This document shows, one piece after another, positions 21,001 to 33,180 of a stretch of 64,000 bases of DNA; the stretch's first letter is position 1; each line of letters begins with the position of its first letter. The notes beneath the pieces were generated by a model. That model saw nothing but the letters and a program-made list of their open reading frames with translations. It made no database searches and was not told the DNA's origin. The stretch is taken from NCBI GenBank assembly GCA_036346395.1, contig CM070598.1, positions 5,377,517 to 5,441,516 of the forward strand, written 5' to 3'. The stretch comes from Hsuehochloa calcarea (taxonomy: Eukaryota; Streptophyta; Magnoliopsida; Poales; Poaceae). The translations under genes and the position numbers were made by a program.

Positions 21001-21705
21001 CTAGCCGCTTTCTCTCCTCGGTCCGCGCAACTCCGTGCATCACACCGCCACCTCCTCGCCTCCTCGGTTTGTGCAGTCGCCTCTCCTCTCCTCCACGCCG
21101 CCTCATCAGCGCCTTCTTCCTCTGCGCCGGCGACGCCCCGCCCTCTGCGCCTTCTTCCACCACCGCTGCTGACGCGGACCTTCTTCCAACACCGCGTCGA
21201 CGAACGAAATGGAGGAGGCAGCCACGGCCCGCTGCGCACACGCGTGTGTATCATCGGGAACAACCAGCGGGTCTGCCGAACACACGGTGACCGTCTACGC
21301 GGTGCGGGCTGAGCTCGCCCATGCTCTTCCTCGTCTTTGAGCTCGAGGGCTGTTGGGTTGGCTTCTACTTCCTCGGCATCGGCAACGCCCCACCCTCCTC
21401 CTACCTCCGCTCCGGCGGTCCGGCCTCCTCCCTCCTTAGCTCCTCCTTGGCTGTTGGCTCCCTCCCTCGTTGTCGCTTCTTCGCTGGCCTCCCTCGGCGC
21501 GAGCGCCTCCACCTCGACGGCTTCCTGCAGTCGTGCCATGCCGGGCTACACGGGTCGTGCGTTGCTCGTGCCGTGCTGGGCCGCCCCATCGTATTGAGGT
21601 GGCGGCCCAGTGCGATCTGAGCTCGTGCGAGAGTTGGCCCATGAGCGCGATCGTGCTAAGTCTCTGGAGCCGACCTAGTATACCTGGCTCATTCGGCCAG
21701 CTCTG
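18011..21705 (-). mobile_element. Complete-length hAT element (hAT#2) with 8-bp target duplication
   Basis: The left end CAGATCTGGCTAAACAGGCC and the right end, read as reverse complement CAGAGCTGGCCGAATGAGCC, form 20-bp imperfect terminal inverted repeats. The flanks are TCCATACG (18003-18010) and TCCATATG (21706-21713), an 8-bp duplication with one mismatch, as expected for hAT. Both subterminal regions are rich in GGCACG/GGCCC motifs. Coding sense is minus. The element is 3.7 kb, full length for the family, but its transposase is decayed. 20940-21600 is a GC-rich segment with spurious frames on both strands. Confidence 0.88.
18470..20570 (-). pseudogene. hAT#2 transposase, frameshifted
   Basis: Read on the minus strand: an N-terminal BED zinc-finger zone in broken frames (20570-20223); RIIVLKLIDVAYT and STITLDNVASNS of the catalytic fold (19861-19607), followed by FLLHQRCACHIINL; FAFLLDPMAKIDAF and YFAEVRSRLYEVY (19221-18990); then, in another frame, the dimerisation block with VLTVPVSTVSSDTAFS and ILEERRTSL (about 18700-18590). 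All main blocks of a RICESLEEPER-type transposase are therefore present in order but in several frames with stops. Same family as hAT#1 and hAT#3. Confidence 0.82.
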
Positions 21706-21713
21706 TCCATATG

Positions 21714-23229
21714 CATAGCCTGTCATAATTGTTGAATTTGTCAAAATGCTCTCCCTTTCTTTCTTTCGACGAAAGAGCGTGCTTTCAAGAGCATGGACCA
21801 AAGCGACATGTTATATTTTATGAACAATTTGTCTTTGCAGACTTGTTGCCACAGGCGACAAGTTACTTCCAGCTGCTGCATGCACTTAAGTTATGGCAGC
21901 TGATTCCAGTGCCACAGTGCCAGTGACAAACAAAAGAGATCAAGGAACAGCAGCATGCTACGACCAACAAATAAATATCAACTTATAGAACCTTTCTTGT
22001 AAAAACTTAAACTTTTGTGCTATCTTGTTTCGATCTGATTAGACAAATATTATAGGAAAGATTAGAGGAGATGCAAGGGCAGCATGCTCTCCATCCTCCC
22101 CACAGAGAAGACAAGATCTTGAAAAGGCACTGAGCCAGATCGCCGAACAAATAAGAGTCACATTGGGAGGCATAAACAAGAAGCAGGAGCGCGGTGTGCA
22201 AGCAAAAAGCTTTCTTTTTGGCATCGTTCTCTTTTACTGAGTCAAAGTACAGTCACTCCCTCTCTCTCTCCCTCTCTCTCTCTCTCTCCATGCACGCCTC
22301 AAGCACGCCTAGTGCAGTGGGCAGTAGAGGCTGGATGGGAACAAAGATGTGGAGTGTATTTCATTTTGTAGAGATTTTGGCATAACCCGTACCTTTTTTT
22401 AGGTAATAGCAAAAATAGTTCTTATTAATATAAAATTGTAAAAATGATACTGTAACAGTTTTTTTTTTAAAAAAACTACGTACTGCACTTCTAGTCCGCG
22501 GAACCCACGAATCGCTGACCAAAGCGACGAAAGAAACGTAATGTGACCTGAACCGCGGGAGGAATGACTATATGCATGTTTAGTCATTTAATCACTAAAA
22601 GACATGCAATTTAACCACAAAAAATCCATGCTTCCGCGGTTTCACGAACTAGGATCAAGGTATCACGGTGTTACACGAACTAGGAGTGATCTTTCGAATG
22701 TATCACGGTGTTGGCGTTATTTTTGTAACTTTGTAGGAGCTAAGACTACTTTCGGTGTTACTAATTAAAAAATATGCCAATTAAGACTGGTCGGGGGTAT
22801 AGACATATAGATTCCTAGCTAGGCTAGGCTATAGCTCAGCCTATAGAAGTATTGTCACATCGGCAGCCATAGCATGAAGATGAACAAGAATATATAAAGT
22901 ACGGGTCCAGATTGAATACTGTATAAATAGTATTCAAAGTCCGGATAAACAGTACTCTACAGTAGGTAAGAGAAGATCTAAAACATTTATTTTAGATCGG
23001 TAAGAACAATACTCTAATGCATATCTACCTATATCATCTGCATTTGTCTCTTCAACACAGATAATTCGTTTCCATGAACTATGTCTCTTGCAATTTAGAG
23101 TTTTCAACGGTAAAACTGCACGGGATAAAGATTTTGCGATTAGATACTTGTGGTTTGGAGTTATAGCAATCCCACGATATACTTTAAAATATCTCATAAT
23201 ACTTTACACTAGTTTAGAATTATAAAAAG
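21714..23229. other. Intergenic stretch with CT microsatellite
   Basis: No supported gene. A (CT)n tract with two CC interruptions lies at 22257-22288. 22390-22740 holds CCGCGG-type motifs and repeated phrases (TATCACGGTGTT at about 22661 and 22701), possibly a decayed MITE. 22800-23215 is AT-rich filler. Confidence 0.5.
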
Positions 23230-23666
23230 AGTAAATATCATTTTGGACTATGTAATTTTACCATAGTTTAACTTTGCACCACTTCTTCTTAGTATATGCT
23301 GTAATTTACACCAAGCTAAGGATTTAGCCACCTTATTCGGTGCTCACCGACTATGAACGACGACGTGGGAGGCATCGGCAAGGCACGTGATGGAGAAGGG
23401 TAGATGGAGCAAGAAAATGGGTCGAAGGCGGAGAAGAATAGCTAGAGCATTGCCGGTCTCTTTCGGGTTACGACCACCTCACCGGCTGTGCCTCGCTGTC
23501 GGCAGGCTCCCCGCACGCCTCCCATGTTTCCCTCTTGCTGGCAGGATGTTCCTCTGGTGCAAAGTGAAACAAAAGATAAGAAGGGAGGTGTAAAGTGAAA
23601 ATATTTGCTAAAGATGATCCAGAGTGAAACAATGTTAAGATTACACGGTCCAAAGTAAAATTTACT
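23230..23666. mobile_element. Short terminal-inverted-repeat element (Mutator-like MITE, tentative)
   Basis: The left arm from 23230 (AGTAAATATCATTTTGGACT, then ATGTAATTTTACC) matches the reverse complement of the right arm ending at 23666 (AGTAAATTTTACTTTGGACC, then GTGTAATCTTAAC). Imperfect similarity runs for about 50 bp. Total 437 bp with a GC-richer core. No exact target duplication found, so the superfamily is inferred from the long inverted repeats. Confidence 0.6.
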
Positions 23667-24306
23667 GTATAATAAAAGAAGGGAAAAATGAATATAGTAT
23701 ATATTTTATTCTTTTATTATGTACGAGGGAATCACGGTAGTTTTTTTTTTTAAAAAAAATTATGGAATGGTACTATATTTTCCATACTCTCAAAATACCT
23801 ATTGTTTTTTTACCAATGCTAGGCAAACCTTTTTAACTTTTGACACTAATATATTTACAAATTTCTATATTGGTCACAAGAAAATATGAGTATATTTATT
23901 GTAAAAAATATTTTCATAACACTGTAATTTCAAACTATCAGTCCACAAATATATTACGGTAAAATCAATAATTAAAGTGGAAATTTGGAGAACACACTAA
24001 AAAAGACAATATTTTGGGTTGTCATATTTTTTTGTACGATTACAAAGAAGATGCACACGCGCACACACCACCCCGCACTCACCGCATACACATAAGTGCG
24101 AGTGCATCCCTTTAGCACATGCCTACAAAAAAAGAGGCCGGGGATAAATCTGCATGGGTTGCCGCATTGCAAGTGATAAATTTCTTAACCAATAGTATAA
24201 ATTATTTTAATTAATAGAAATTAGGTTTTACATTCAAACTACATTGTTTCAATTAAGCCTCGGCAACCAAATTGTTTAGGTTTTATTTCATACAAAATTG
24301 TTCTAT

Positions 24307-24408
24307 GGCAAAAATTGGCTACATGACATTGCAAAGTTGTGTTATTGATCGTAGGATATTCAAATTATGTGTCTTTATCGAGAGACACTATAATTTTGTA
24401 GTTCTTTG
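24307..24408 (+). repeat. MULE left terminal inverted repeat
   Basis: Pairs with 28505-28608 over about 100 bp with scattered mismatches and small indels. Confidence 0.85.
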
Positions 24409-24606
24409 CTGCAAGACACTATACTATCTAAAATAATAAACCCAACTTGAAAAGGAGAGATAAGGTGGATGAAAAGACTATTTTGCCCCTGTTTGGCTCA
24501 AGTGCGCACGTTGGGCTCAATCGGTTTGACTGAGGCTATTGTATTCAGCCAAGTCAAAGCGACTCGGTCCAAAGGCTTGTGTTTTGAGTCGAACTCGATG
24601 GGCATA

Positions 24607-27604
24607 TGTCGGAGCCCCAAGTATCACACAACCCCGAGACCCTCTGTGCATACCAAGCTAGTCCCATGATCAGTAGCTAGCTCGCACAGTTGCAACAATG
24701 ATGTTATCATAACCATTCAACAACGAACTAATGAAGCATACAAAGTAATATTAGTCAACGGTAAAAGACCTTATGGTCAAGTTCTTACAAAAGTCGCCAC
24801 GCAGGGCTTAGCAACAACAGAGTTTCTTGCAGCGAAAAATCCAAAATACGTGGAGACCAATCGACATGCCCACATGCAATCGAGTGGAGGACGTGACCTA
24901 GTTCGCGAAGTCTTCAAAGTAGCCTTCCTCGTAGAACTCAACATTTCCTGATTCTTCTGTTGGGACTGATCAACAAAGGGCATAAAGCCGTTAGTATATA
25001 AAGTACTCAGCAAGTCATAGAGAAATGTATGGACATAGTATTCATGCCAGGCTTGAACAAAGGTGGCTTTATGGTTAATTTTGCATAAAGCAAGTTTAAC
25101 AGTAAATATAATAATTAGATTGCAAAGCAGGATTTTAAAAGATTAATACGTAAATAATCAAGTTCTTTGAAACAAACAATGAACCTCCCGTTCACTTCCC
25201 AACCAATCCAACCAAACCTTTCCATCGAACCAATACCATATTATTTTTGAAAATATTGCCCCTTGCGTTAAAGAATCCGGGCATGTCCATAACCGGGGAC
25301 ACGGCCATTCGAATAGATTTTGACACTCTGCAGAGGTTGTACAGCTTTACCCACAAGAGATAAATCACTCGTACTGTCCGCTCACACACTTTCAAGGTGT
25401 GCGACTAAGTGATTATCACAAGGCCTTTACAAAGGTCCATTTTGCCCTCACGGCCCCCTCTTGCGCCTTTCCCATCCAAAACAGAACCGACTCAAAACTT
25501 TCCTAATTAGTTGGCCAGCTTCGTCCTATACCGGACTTGTGGTTGCACGGTGTGACCCAGATCAATAGCGTACAAGGTTAAGTCCTTAGTTGGCTGCTCA
25601 GGCGAGACTTTCCGCATCCCAATGTGCCTCACGCACACACCTTCACCACCAACCACAAGCACGAGCATAAATCATTTTTGTGTTCAATCCGACCAAATGG
25701 CAATCCCTGCCATGGTTTCACATCTTTTAATAATAGCGGCCTCACACCACAGTTCCATCATATCATTAGTCAAGTTCATTCATTCTTCGAGTATGTCATC
25801 GTAAAACCCACGGGTAACTAAAGCATGTCTAAGCAATAGTACGCTCCCATGTTGGTAATACAAATGTTCAACTAGTAATTAACAACCCTAAGGTGTCCAT
25901 GGATTTATGTCGTTCAAGGGGACATTTCATTCTCAGTTTATCAAGGAGGAATAATGGCAATTTGGTAATTATCTACTCTCAAAACTATTTCTAATAAAAC
26001 TAGCCATGCATGATAATTTAAAACAATATACATTTGTAAAATAGGTTCAACATGGTCAAAGGCCTACGACTTGCCTTCGTTGACGAGGAGCGGGTCTTCG
26101 GTCGTCGGGTCGATGAAACCTTCCGGAACGCTGGAATCTACACGTGCGAGAAGAGCAATAATAAATAAAATAGTACCAAATGAACTCCAAAAATTACAAA
26201 ACTAGAACCAAAAGAAATGGGCTGATTTTATATGAATATAGAAATTTGGATCACCCAAATCGGAGTTCGGATGTGAAAGTTATGGCCGATTGAAGTTTCA
26301 AAACACATAAAATGATAGAAAATGGAATTTCTGGAATTATTTTACAACTGAAAAAAAATCGGGTTTTGATGTCAGCGGCCACGTGGGACACGCGTGGCTG
26401 CCACGCCAGCCGAGGGCGCTGACGCGATCGCCGACCGGCGCCACGCGCGACCACGCGGCGACCCGTGAGCGCGAGAGAGGCGGGAGAGAGGGAGAGAGAA
26501 AGAGAGAAACAGGAGGAGGCGGCGGTGTCACCGGTGAGGGGGAAGGAGCGAGGCGGCGGCGGGGCAAAAATGGGGCCACCGAGGGACGGCGAGCACGATG
26601 GTGGCGATGGCGGTCTTGGGAGGGACCAGGCACGGCGCGCGCGAGAAAAGAGGCGGCGGCGCTACGGGATCTGTGGCGCCCATAAAGGAGAAGAGGGAGG
26701 CGGCGGGGAGAAAATGGCGGAGGCGGAAGGAAGAAGAGAAATGGGAGGGGAAAGAAGAGGAGGGCGCGCTTTATAGCCGAGGGAGGAGTGAGCTCGAGCA
26801 CGTTTGACCGGAGTGGGGCACGGGCGGCGGCGGAGGCTGGCGAACGCCGGGCAGAGCGCTGGGAGGAGGAGAGAGGCGGAGGCCGAGGTAGGACGGACGG
26901 GCAGCGGCGGCGTCGGCGAGATTCAGGGCGAGTCACGCGGCGGCGATCGCGGAGAGAGAAAGAAGCGGCGGGGAGGAAGAAGAATAATGGTGCCGTCCGA
27001 TTTTAATCGTACGATTGGGAAGGGAGAGGCGTGGCGGCGAGGCGCGCGATGGCGATCCAATGGCCGGGAGCGGCCGAGCGCGGGAGAAGGGCCGAGCGGA
27101 GGCGGGCCGCGGGAACCAAGCCGGGCCGGAGGAACTGGAGCTGTGCCGAAGAGATTCGCCCACACACAGTGAAATGAATTTTCAAGGGTTTTTGAATTTT
27201 AGAAATTCAAACAAATGAAAAGGCAATTTGGAAAATAGCAAATAGAGTCCAAAAATTCTGGAAAAATTCACAGAAATTCCTTGAATTATTTTGGACTTAA
27301 TAAAAATAGTTTTAACTTTAATTTTTCTTTAAATTTTGCAATTAAAATAATTTTTAATTTCAGTTAAATGGAAAAAACCATTTTAAAATCCAATAAATCC
27401 AAGAAAACACTTAAAATAATAATTTTTGATTTTAAATACCTGAAATCTCAATTAAACCAATTTCAATTTAGTTAAAGTTTAATTAATTCATATTAAACTG
27501 CTTTTGACTCTGAAATTTCCAATTAAGCTTTTGGCAATTAAAAGCAAATGGTTCTCTTTTAAAATTTTGAAAATTCAAAAACTCCAAAAAAGCGGGATGC
27601 TACA
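24607..27604 (+). mobile_element. Solo LTR, 3.0 kb, probably Ty3/Gypsy
   Basis: Begins TGTCGGAGCCCC and ends GCGGGATGCTACA, flanked by a perfect 5-bp duplication GCATA (24602-24606 and 27605-27609). Nothing like an internal domain is present, so it is a solo LTR left by recombination, inserted in the MULE. It contains a GC-rich block (26340-27170) with long spurious frames on both strands (for example 26337-26936 minus). Its beginning shares ATGATCAGTAGCTAG and neighbouring bases with the LTR-like block at 36148. Superfamily inferred from LTR end style and length. Confidence 0.87.
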
Positions 27605-28187
27605 GCATAGTCAGCCTCGATCAAATAGGATGTCTCAGTTGAACGACTTGGTCTAACCACGAGACAACAGTACCGACCCAATTGACCCAATATTGTGTTT
27701 CTTTCTAAACGAGATAGAGAGCGAAAGGGGAGAAAGTTAGAGATGGGCGGCGACGCTGAGAGGAGGGAATGGAAATGGATGCAAGCGCATGGTGTGTTCC
27801 GAGACGACACAGACACAAGGGAGGCGGTTTGAGGTCCGGGGTGCACAAGGACGACCGAACAGGCGAGGATGGGGCGGTAGCGCACGGAGGAAGCAGACAT
27901 GGCGGCGGTGGATTCCAGCGGTTAGAGGTGGCGGTAGCGTGACCATGACGCTTTATCGAGCATAAGGTTTCTATTTTTGAGGTTGAGGAGGGCAAAGGAG
28001 GTTCTGTGGATGCTGCCATCGGTGGAGGCCATGGTGGAGTAGAGGAGCTCGGCAGTGGTGGCACACAGTGGACGGGCTGGCCGGCGGTGGTGGGTAATAA
28101 CATCAGTGCAACGAGGAAGAAAGGCATTTCGAAATTCGCAAGGAAAAGGGTAATTGAAAGGACAAATTTGTGCGAATGAACCGCTTC

Positions 28188-28440
28188 ATCTCAGCCGCGA
28201 TGGGTGCCATGGATGCCGGTGCCGGGGGCGGGCCACGAGCGACAACGACGGCGTGGAGGAGCCGAACAAGGCTGCCGTCTGCCGGTAGAGGTGGCAGATG
28301 AAGTAGTGGATGGAGATGGACACTAGGAGCATTACTACGACGATGATGGGGATGAAGTACTGGATCGAGATGGATGTTGAAGCGGAGAAAGACGCCCTGG
28401 AGGCTGCAGGGGATTGAGCAAAAAGGGAAGGGTATGGAGG
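28188..28440 (-). pseudogene. Captured coding fragment with a transmembrane helix, inside the MULE
   Basis: In one minus-strand frame without its own ATG, about 28415-28188 reads as a clean coding-like sequence. It has a strongly hydrophobic span, YFIPIIVVVMLLVSISI, followed by HYFICHLYRQ and a Ser/Arg/His-rich tail, ending at a TGA near 28190. The overlapping longer minus frames (27705-28127 and 28103-28444) look like Pro/Ser-rich noise. Gene pieces carried between MULE terminal repeats are well known in grasses. The parent gene is not recognised. Confidence 0.45.
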
Positions 28441-28504
28441 TCATTTTTGAAGTGTTTCTCTCCCAAACATTGAATAATATTATTATAATGACATCAACAT
28501 CCCA

Positions 28505-28608
28505 CAGAAAAAAGGCACAAAATTATAGCACCTTTCGGTAAAGATACAAAATTTAGGTGTCCTACAAACAATGACACAAAATTGTGATGTCATGTAGCCA
28601 ATTTTGCC
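28505..28608 (-). repeat. MULE right terminal inverted repeat
   Basis: Reverse complement of 24307-24408, with shared blocks such as CAAAATTATAG and TGTCATGTAGCCAATTTT. Confidence 0.85.
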
Positions 28609-28808
28609 TTGTTTTATCTGACTGGCTGAAAAAAAAATATAGAACTATGTTAGTTGCTAGTGTGGCATGAAACTAGGAAATTTGTGTAACCATTGTTGTT
28701 CTTGCATAGATTATTTTGTTGTCCCAAATCCTGCCTTCTCAATGGCGTAATAGTGCTGCAGACAATGGTATAGTGTTATATGGTTGTATGGTGTTTTGAC
28801 AAGGACTA

Positions 28809-30322
28809 TGTAGGACCGGTATGGCAATAGAGGGGTGAATGATGCCTTCAAATTTTACCCAAGTATTCACCTACTCTTCACTCCAATATCTATGAGAAGC
28901 TACAAAGATGGAGAATCAAAAAATCTGAAAATCAAACTGCTACAGTAATTTCAGATCGTGAATGATGCCAAAAAAAGCACTATTTCAAATCCGAAAGTCC
29001 ATGTAACTTTTGATTCGTAGATCCAAAAGACTTGACACTTGAACCAAGCTGGGTCATGATCTTAGGAACCTATCCCAATAGAAAAATCTATAAGAACTTG
29101 AGAGATTTTGGATTTTTGGTTCGTGAAGCTCTGCTGCACCAAAATCGGGTCAAAACCAAAAATTGAGCTAACTCTCAAACCAAAGCTCCAAATGACTTGA
29201 AATTTGGTATGCACTCTCTCTAGGATGTCAGGAACCAATTCTACTCAACGATCGATAAAATCGTTGCCCAATTTATGACATTTTCTGTTTGAGGTAAAGT
29301 TGCATAAAAATAGGGCAAAAACCGAAGATGGTGAATATAACTTGCTCGTGGATGGATGATGGTCAAGATGGATCTAGATATGTTCCCACATATCACAGCA
29401 AGCAAAAACACCAAAGAAATCGAGACAAAAACAACTGAATCAAGAAATCACTCGGAGATGCCAAAGAGAGCAAAAACAAGGTTTCTTCATGAATCTTGCC
29501 ATGAAAGTGCCTAGTTGTGTGGAGATTGATTTGGAGAGGTTATCTCTATCTCTTACATGTCCTTGGCACAACAAGATCAATAAGGGAAGATAGATGGGGA
29601 AAACCAACCAAATCAAGAGCAAATCAATCAACACAAAAGAGATTCATGGAGATGAACAAAGATTGATGTATTTCTACTTGAGGATGAGGGTTTTACAACC
29701 ACTCCAGTTGGAGGACAAGAGATCAGACCATAGCTCTCAACTTCTCTCAAACCCTAACCATAGAACTCATGAACCCTTGGTCTCAAGAGAGAATGGTTGG
29801 AGTGATGACCACAAGTCTGCATCCCAACCCCTTGAATAGATGGGCTAACCAGCCACATCTAACCCTTAGTGGATACTATCTATGTGTAGATGCACCACTG
29901 GCTTGCCGCATGTTGGTAATTCTCACCTGTTCCGGTTCCGCCGGACCACGCCTCACTTGGACCGACCAAGCCATATGGTGCAATCCCGCCGTTCGAACTT
30001 CCCTTCAACATTTCCCGCCTGTCTCGTGTTATGCTTGAGATCACCACCTCACCCGACATCCTCGATTGTTCTGGGCCCCAGCTCCTCCATGAGCTTAGCC
30101 TCGATCCTTGCCGTTGATTGTGGTTGAATCCAGGCGACCCTGCACATCCAAAGACAAAGAAATCATTTCTGAACACAAGTTCTTCACAACTTGACCCACG
30201 TTATCAGAACATGGTTCATGCAACCTATAAGCTCTAATAAATTTACAATTTAATTTTTCGACCTTCCCAAATTGCAATGGTTCAACACAACATAATCCAG
30301 GACCCCCTCAGATGGTCCTTCA
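28809..30322 (-). repeat. 3' LTR of the minus-strand Copia element
   Basis: On the plus strand it starts TGTAGGACCGG and ends GATGGTCCTTCA; on the element strand it therefore runs TGAAGGACC...GGTCCTACA. Its last bases before the end (CACCCCTCTATTGCC on the element strand) resemble the CACCCCCCTCTAG end of the TR-GAG LTR. Length 1514 bp. The outer flank is GACTA (28804-28808); the other end of the element is lost, so no duplication can be tested. Confidence 0.82.
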
Positions 30323-30334
30323 ATCTCCCCCCTT
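30323..30334 (-). promoter_or_regulatory. Polypurine tract of the Copia element
   Basis: On the minus strand AAGGGGGGAGAT, immediately before TGAAGG of the LTR; same form as 11792-11805. Confidence 0.85.
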
Positions 30335-30375
30335 GATGAACACATTGGCAATTTCTCACAAATACAATTTGGATG

Positions 30376-31107
30376 TGGTCGATGATCGAATCACTGATCT
30401 TATGAAAATATAGAAATATAGGAAAATGATGTGTATCTCTTGGAAGGGAAGGGGGTCACTCTTTATTACTATGAACTGACTGTTTACAAAGAATGTCTAT
30501 GATCAGGTGAAGGACTTCTCCCGAGTACCCTGAGTACGGTGTTTGATGTGCTACTAAAATAGATCTAGAATATGAATCTAATGTCAATAGAGTCAATAGA
30601 GTATGATCTATTCTTCCCCCTTTTCCTCCTCTTTCTCTTGCCCTCCCTGACCCTTCCATGCTCCGTCTTTAAATAGCTCCCGAAGAGGTGGCAGTTGCTT
30701 CTGGAGAAGACACATGTACGAAGCGTTGCGTCTGATCAGAGGGAGGTGGCAGTTGATGGAAGTATCAATTGTTGTGCGGTTTGAATGTCGGTGAGATATT
30801 CAACCATATGGTAGTCAGTGTCTTAAGATTATATAACATCGCGTGGTATGGGGTATACAACACGTGTTCCATTCATCACACGGTAAAGGATATACCTGGA
30901 TTCAGATCCAAATATCAGTTCATAGCTTTACGAGCAGCTAATTGGTCGGGGACTAGGTACGAGACCTTGTCCGATCAGGATATTTGTTATGTAACCTCTG
31001 AAATCCTTACGACCAGTGAGGTCGTTAGCCTTAGGGGTTACGATCATGAAGATGTATGATCTTTCTTTATGTATTAAATTAATACATATGGATTTTAATC
31101 CTCATCA
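30376..31107 (-). mobile_element. Solo Gypsy LTR (732 bp) nested in the Copia 3' region
   Basis: Plus-strand start TGGTCGATGATCG and end ATCCTCATCA (minus-strand TGATGAGG...). Flanked by GATG on both sides (30372-30375 and 31108-31111), a short target duplication. Closely related to the truncated LTR at 56557-57120, with shared phrases such as ATGAATCTAATG, GGTAAAGGATATACC and GGGGACTAGG-type blocks. Confidence 0.8.
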
Positions 31108-32476
31108 GATGTGGTTTTAGACAATAGAGAGAGAAAATTGCAAATAGAGCTCCAAATGGTCAAGAGAGGAATGCAGAGAGATGAAAGTGACCAATTGAGG
31201 CAAAAGTGAGATGGAACTACTGAAAAAACAAAAAATTCACAAAAGGCTTCAAGTTCACCAAATGAGTTGGAAAATCTCACTCTAGGTCCATATGAAAGAA
31301 CAACTCCAAATCAAGCTCTAAAACAATATTTTTACCAATCTTTCTCTCCCTTTGGCAATGGAGTCGTCAAGATGCATGGAAGAAGATGGAGTATGAACGA
31401 AATAGAATCGCTGCAATTTATTCATCTTTAGCAAAAGGAGCCATGAAAATTATCCAAGATGACTTTACAAGTATTACACCAAGCCATATTATGTGAAGTA
31501 GCTATTTTATACCATGGCAAATCATATATAGCAAAGCTAAAGCAAAATGAGAAATAATATGAGATTAAATGAAAGTTTAGCATGTCAAGGTGCTCAAGAT
31601 CTTATTTTAGCCAAAGGTATCCAAAAAATAAGCCAAGTCATGTCAATAAACTAAATAGAACCAAGAAGCTATAATTGAGTCAAATTAGAGTGCTACAAGT
31701 TCAATGTTGAATCATCAAGCACTTGGAATTAAGCATACTTAGCACAGTCAGCACTTGCTGAAATTTATTTTTGTTTTATCTTAGCAAAGCAAGTTCTGGA
31801 CTAGGAGCCATCCACAACTGTCTCCTAAGCTTCAACCATTTTTGACAATTTTTGTTTTCTTAGCCTTGTGCTAGATCTCAAGTTGTGCCACGACCATCCC
31901 AAGCAATAAGCTTAAGAGAGTGGTCTAGGTCATCCAAAACTCCGCTTGAGTTCATGCCTAGTGCAATGGCAAGCCGTCTCATGAGAAAGAATTGGTGAGA
32001 TTAAATGAAAGTTTAGCATGTCAAGGTGCTCAAGATCATAGTTTTTCGCACAGAAGAAATCATTTTTCATTTACTTGACTTAGTTCAAGAACAAAAATAA
32101 ATAGTAACTCATGCTTCAATAAGAAACTAGCATAGCTAAATCTAAAACTCAATTTAGGTTAAAGACTCAACTTAGCCTATTTGACATGGCATGAATCATA
32201 AGGGGATCACTAGAGCAAAACTAGTCACAAGATCCAACAAATCATATTTTAATTCAAGTTTCTCACGTTTAATAGAGTTAGCATGGCAAAAGCTAAGCTG
32301 CACATGGAAGGCCATGATAAATATAGCAAACTAGCATAAGACATGGCAAGATGTAAAGCATGATATCATGTCACACAAGGATAATAGTCAAAGCTCCGTG
32401 TACTTATATTACAATGCAAATTGCTGATTTTAAAATACAATATGGTACAATAGATGTGAAAGATCAAACTCCCCCT
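31108..32476 (-). other. 3' untranslated part of the Copia element
   Basis: AT-rich, no coding frame. A block of about 40 bp starting GAGATTAAATGAAAGTTTAG occurs twice, at about 31563 and 31998, in direct orientation. Confidence 0.6.
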
Positions 32477-32604
32477 CAAAACAGACCAAGATGACTAATA
32501 ACCCCCAAATCTCCCCGCAAAGTAGCAAAACGAGAAGAATCAAAACAGACCAAGATGACTAATAAGCCCCAAATCTCCTCGCAAAGTAGCAAAACGAGAA
32601 GAAT
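32477..32604. repeat. 64-bp tandem duplication at the pol stop codon
   Basis: Two copies (32477-32540 and 32541-32604) starting CAAAACAGACCAAGATGACT differ at two positions. On the minus strand each encodes the last residues of pol and its stop (SRFATLRGDLGLISHLGLF), so the C-terminus is present twice and only the first in coding order is in frame. Confidence 0.9.
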
Positions 32605-33180
32605 CAAAAGCAGTAAAAATATTTGCAACCTGTTGCTCGGACTCTACAAAGTGAAGCACAACATCACCCTTCTCTACATGGTGTCTGAGGAAATGATATC
32701 TAATGTTAATGTGCTTGGACCTAGAGTGTTGCACTGGGTTTTTAGCAATGTTTATGGCACTAGTGTTATCACAGAAAAGAGGAACATTATCTAAGAACAA
32801 CCCATAGTCCCATAGAGTAGACAAGATCCAGAGAACCTGAGAGCAACTACTGGCTGCAGCTACATACTCTGCCACGGCAGTGGATTGTGCAATAGAGAAC
32901 TGCTTCCTAGATGACCAAGAGATAAGAGATGTGCCTAAGAAGTGATAAGTGCTAAAAGTACTCTTCCTATCAACTCTACACCCCTTAAAATAAATATCAG
33001 AAAAAGCCGGAATGGAAAGAGCAGAATCAGAAGAATACCAGAGTCCAAAGTCAAGAGTGTCCTGAAGGTACCTGAAGATGCGACGCACTGCTTGACGATG
33101 TGAGACACGAGGGGAAGCCTGAAATCAAGCGCACAGACACACAACAAACTGTATGTCTAGCCTCGATGCCGTGCGGTGGA
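32540..33180 (-). pseudogene. Copia RNase H domain
   Basis: The minus frame 33088-32540 holds the Copia RNase H blocks: RRIFRYLQDTLDFGLWY, FSDIYFKGCRVDRKS (relatives read D.D.AGC..DRKST), ISWSSRKQFSIAQST(AVAEY) and FCDNTSAINIAKNP. The tail ends with the stop in the 64-bp duplication. Upstream, 33180-33089 continues the linker (RTASRLDIQF-like) in another frame. RNase H would degrade the RNA strand during reverse transcription. Several substitutions at conserved sites and frameshifts make it inactive. Confidence 0.85.

Larger units (their letters stand above)
24307..28608. mobile_element. Mutator-like element (Pack-MULE candidate) with 9-bp target duplication
   Basis: Terminal inverted repeats of about 100 bp: the left begins GGCAAAAATTGGCTACATGA, and the right ends in the near-exact reverse complement (TCATGTAGCCAATTTTGCC). 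The flanks TTGTTCTAT (24298-24306) and TTGTTTTAT (28609-28617) form a 9-bp duplication with one mismatch, diagnostic of the Mutator superfamily. Without the nested solo LTR (24607-27604) the element is about 1.3 kb. It has no transposase motif but carries a plausible captured coding fragment on the minus strand (28188-28440). Confidence 0.85.

Noticed and set aside
20904..21539. A 211-residue minus-strand frame rich in Glu/Ala/Gly.
   Set aside because: Part of the GC-rich 5' region of hAT#2; composition-driven, no motif, and unlike any known hAT accessory protein.
23221..23675. A 9-bp target duplication around the element at 23230-23666.
   Set aside because: TATAAAAAG and GTATAATAA do not match at any plausible boundary; only the inverted repeats are reported.
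26337..27172. Long overlapping frames on both strands in a GC-rich block.
   Set aside because: They lie inside a solo LTR with clear borders; the peptides are low-complexity Arg/Gly or Pro/Ser strings open on both strands because of high GC content.
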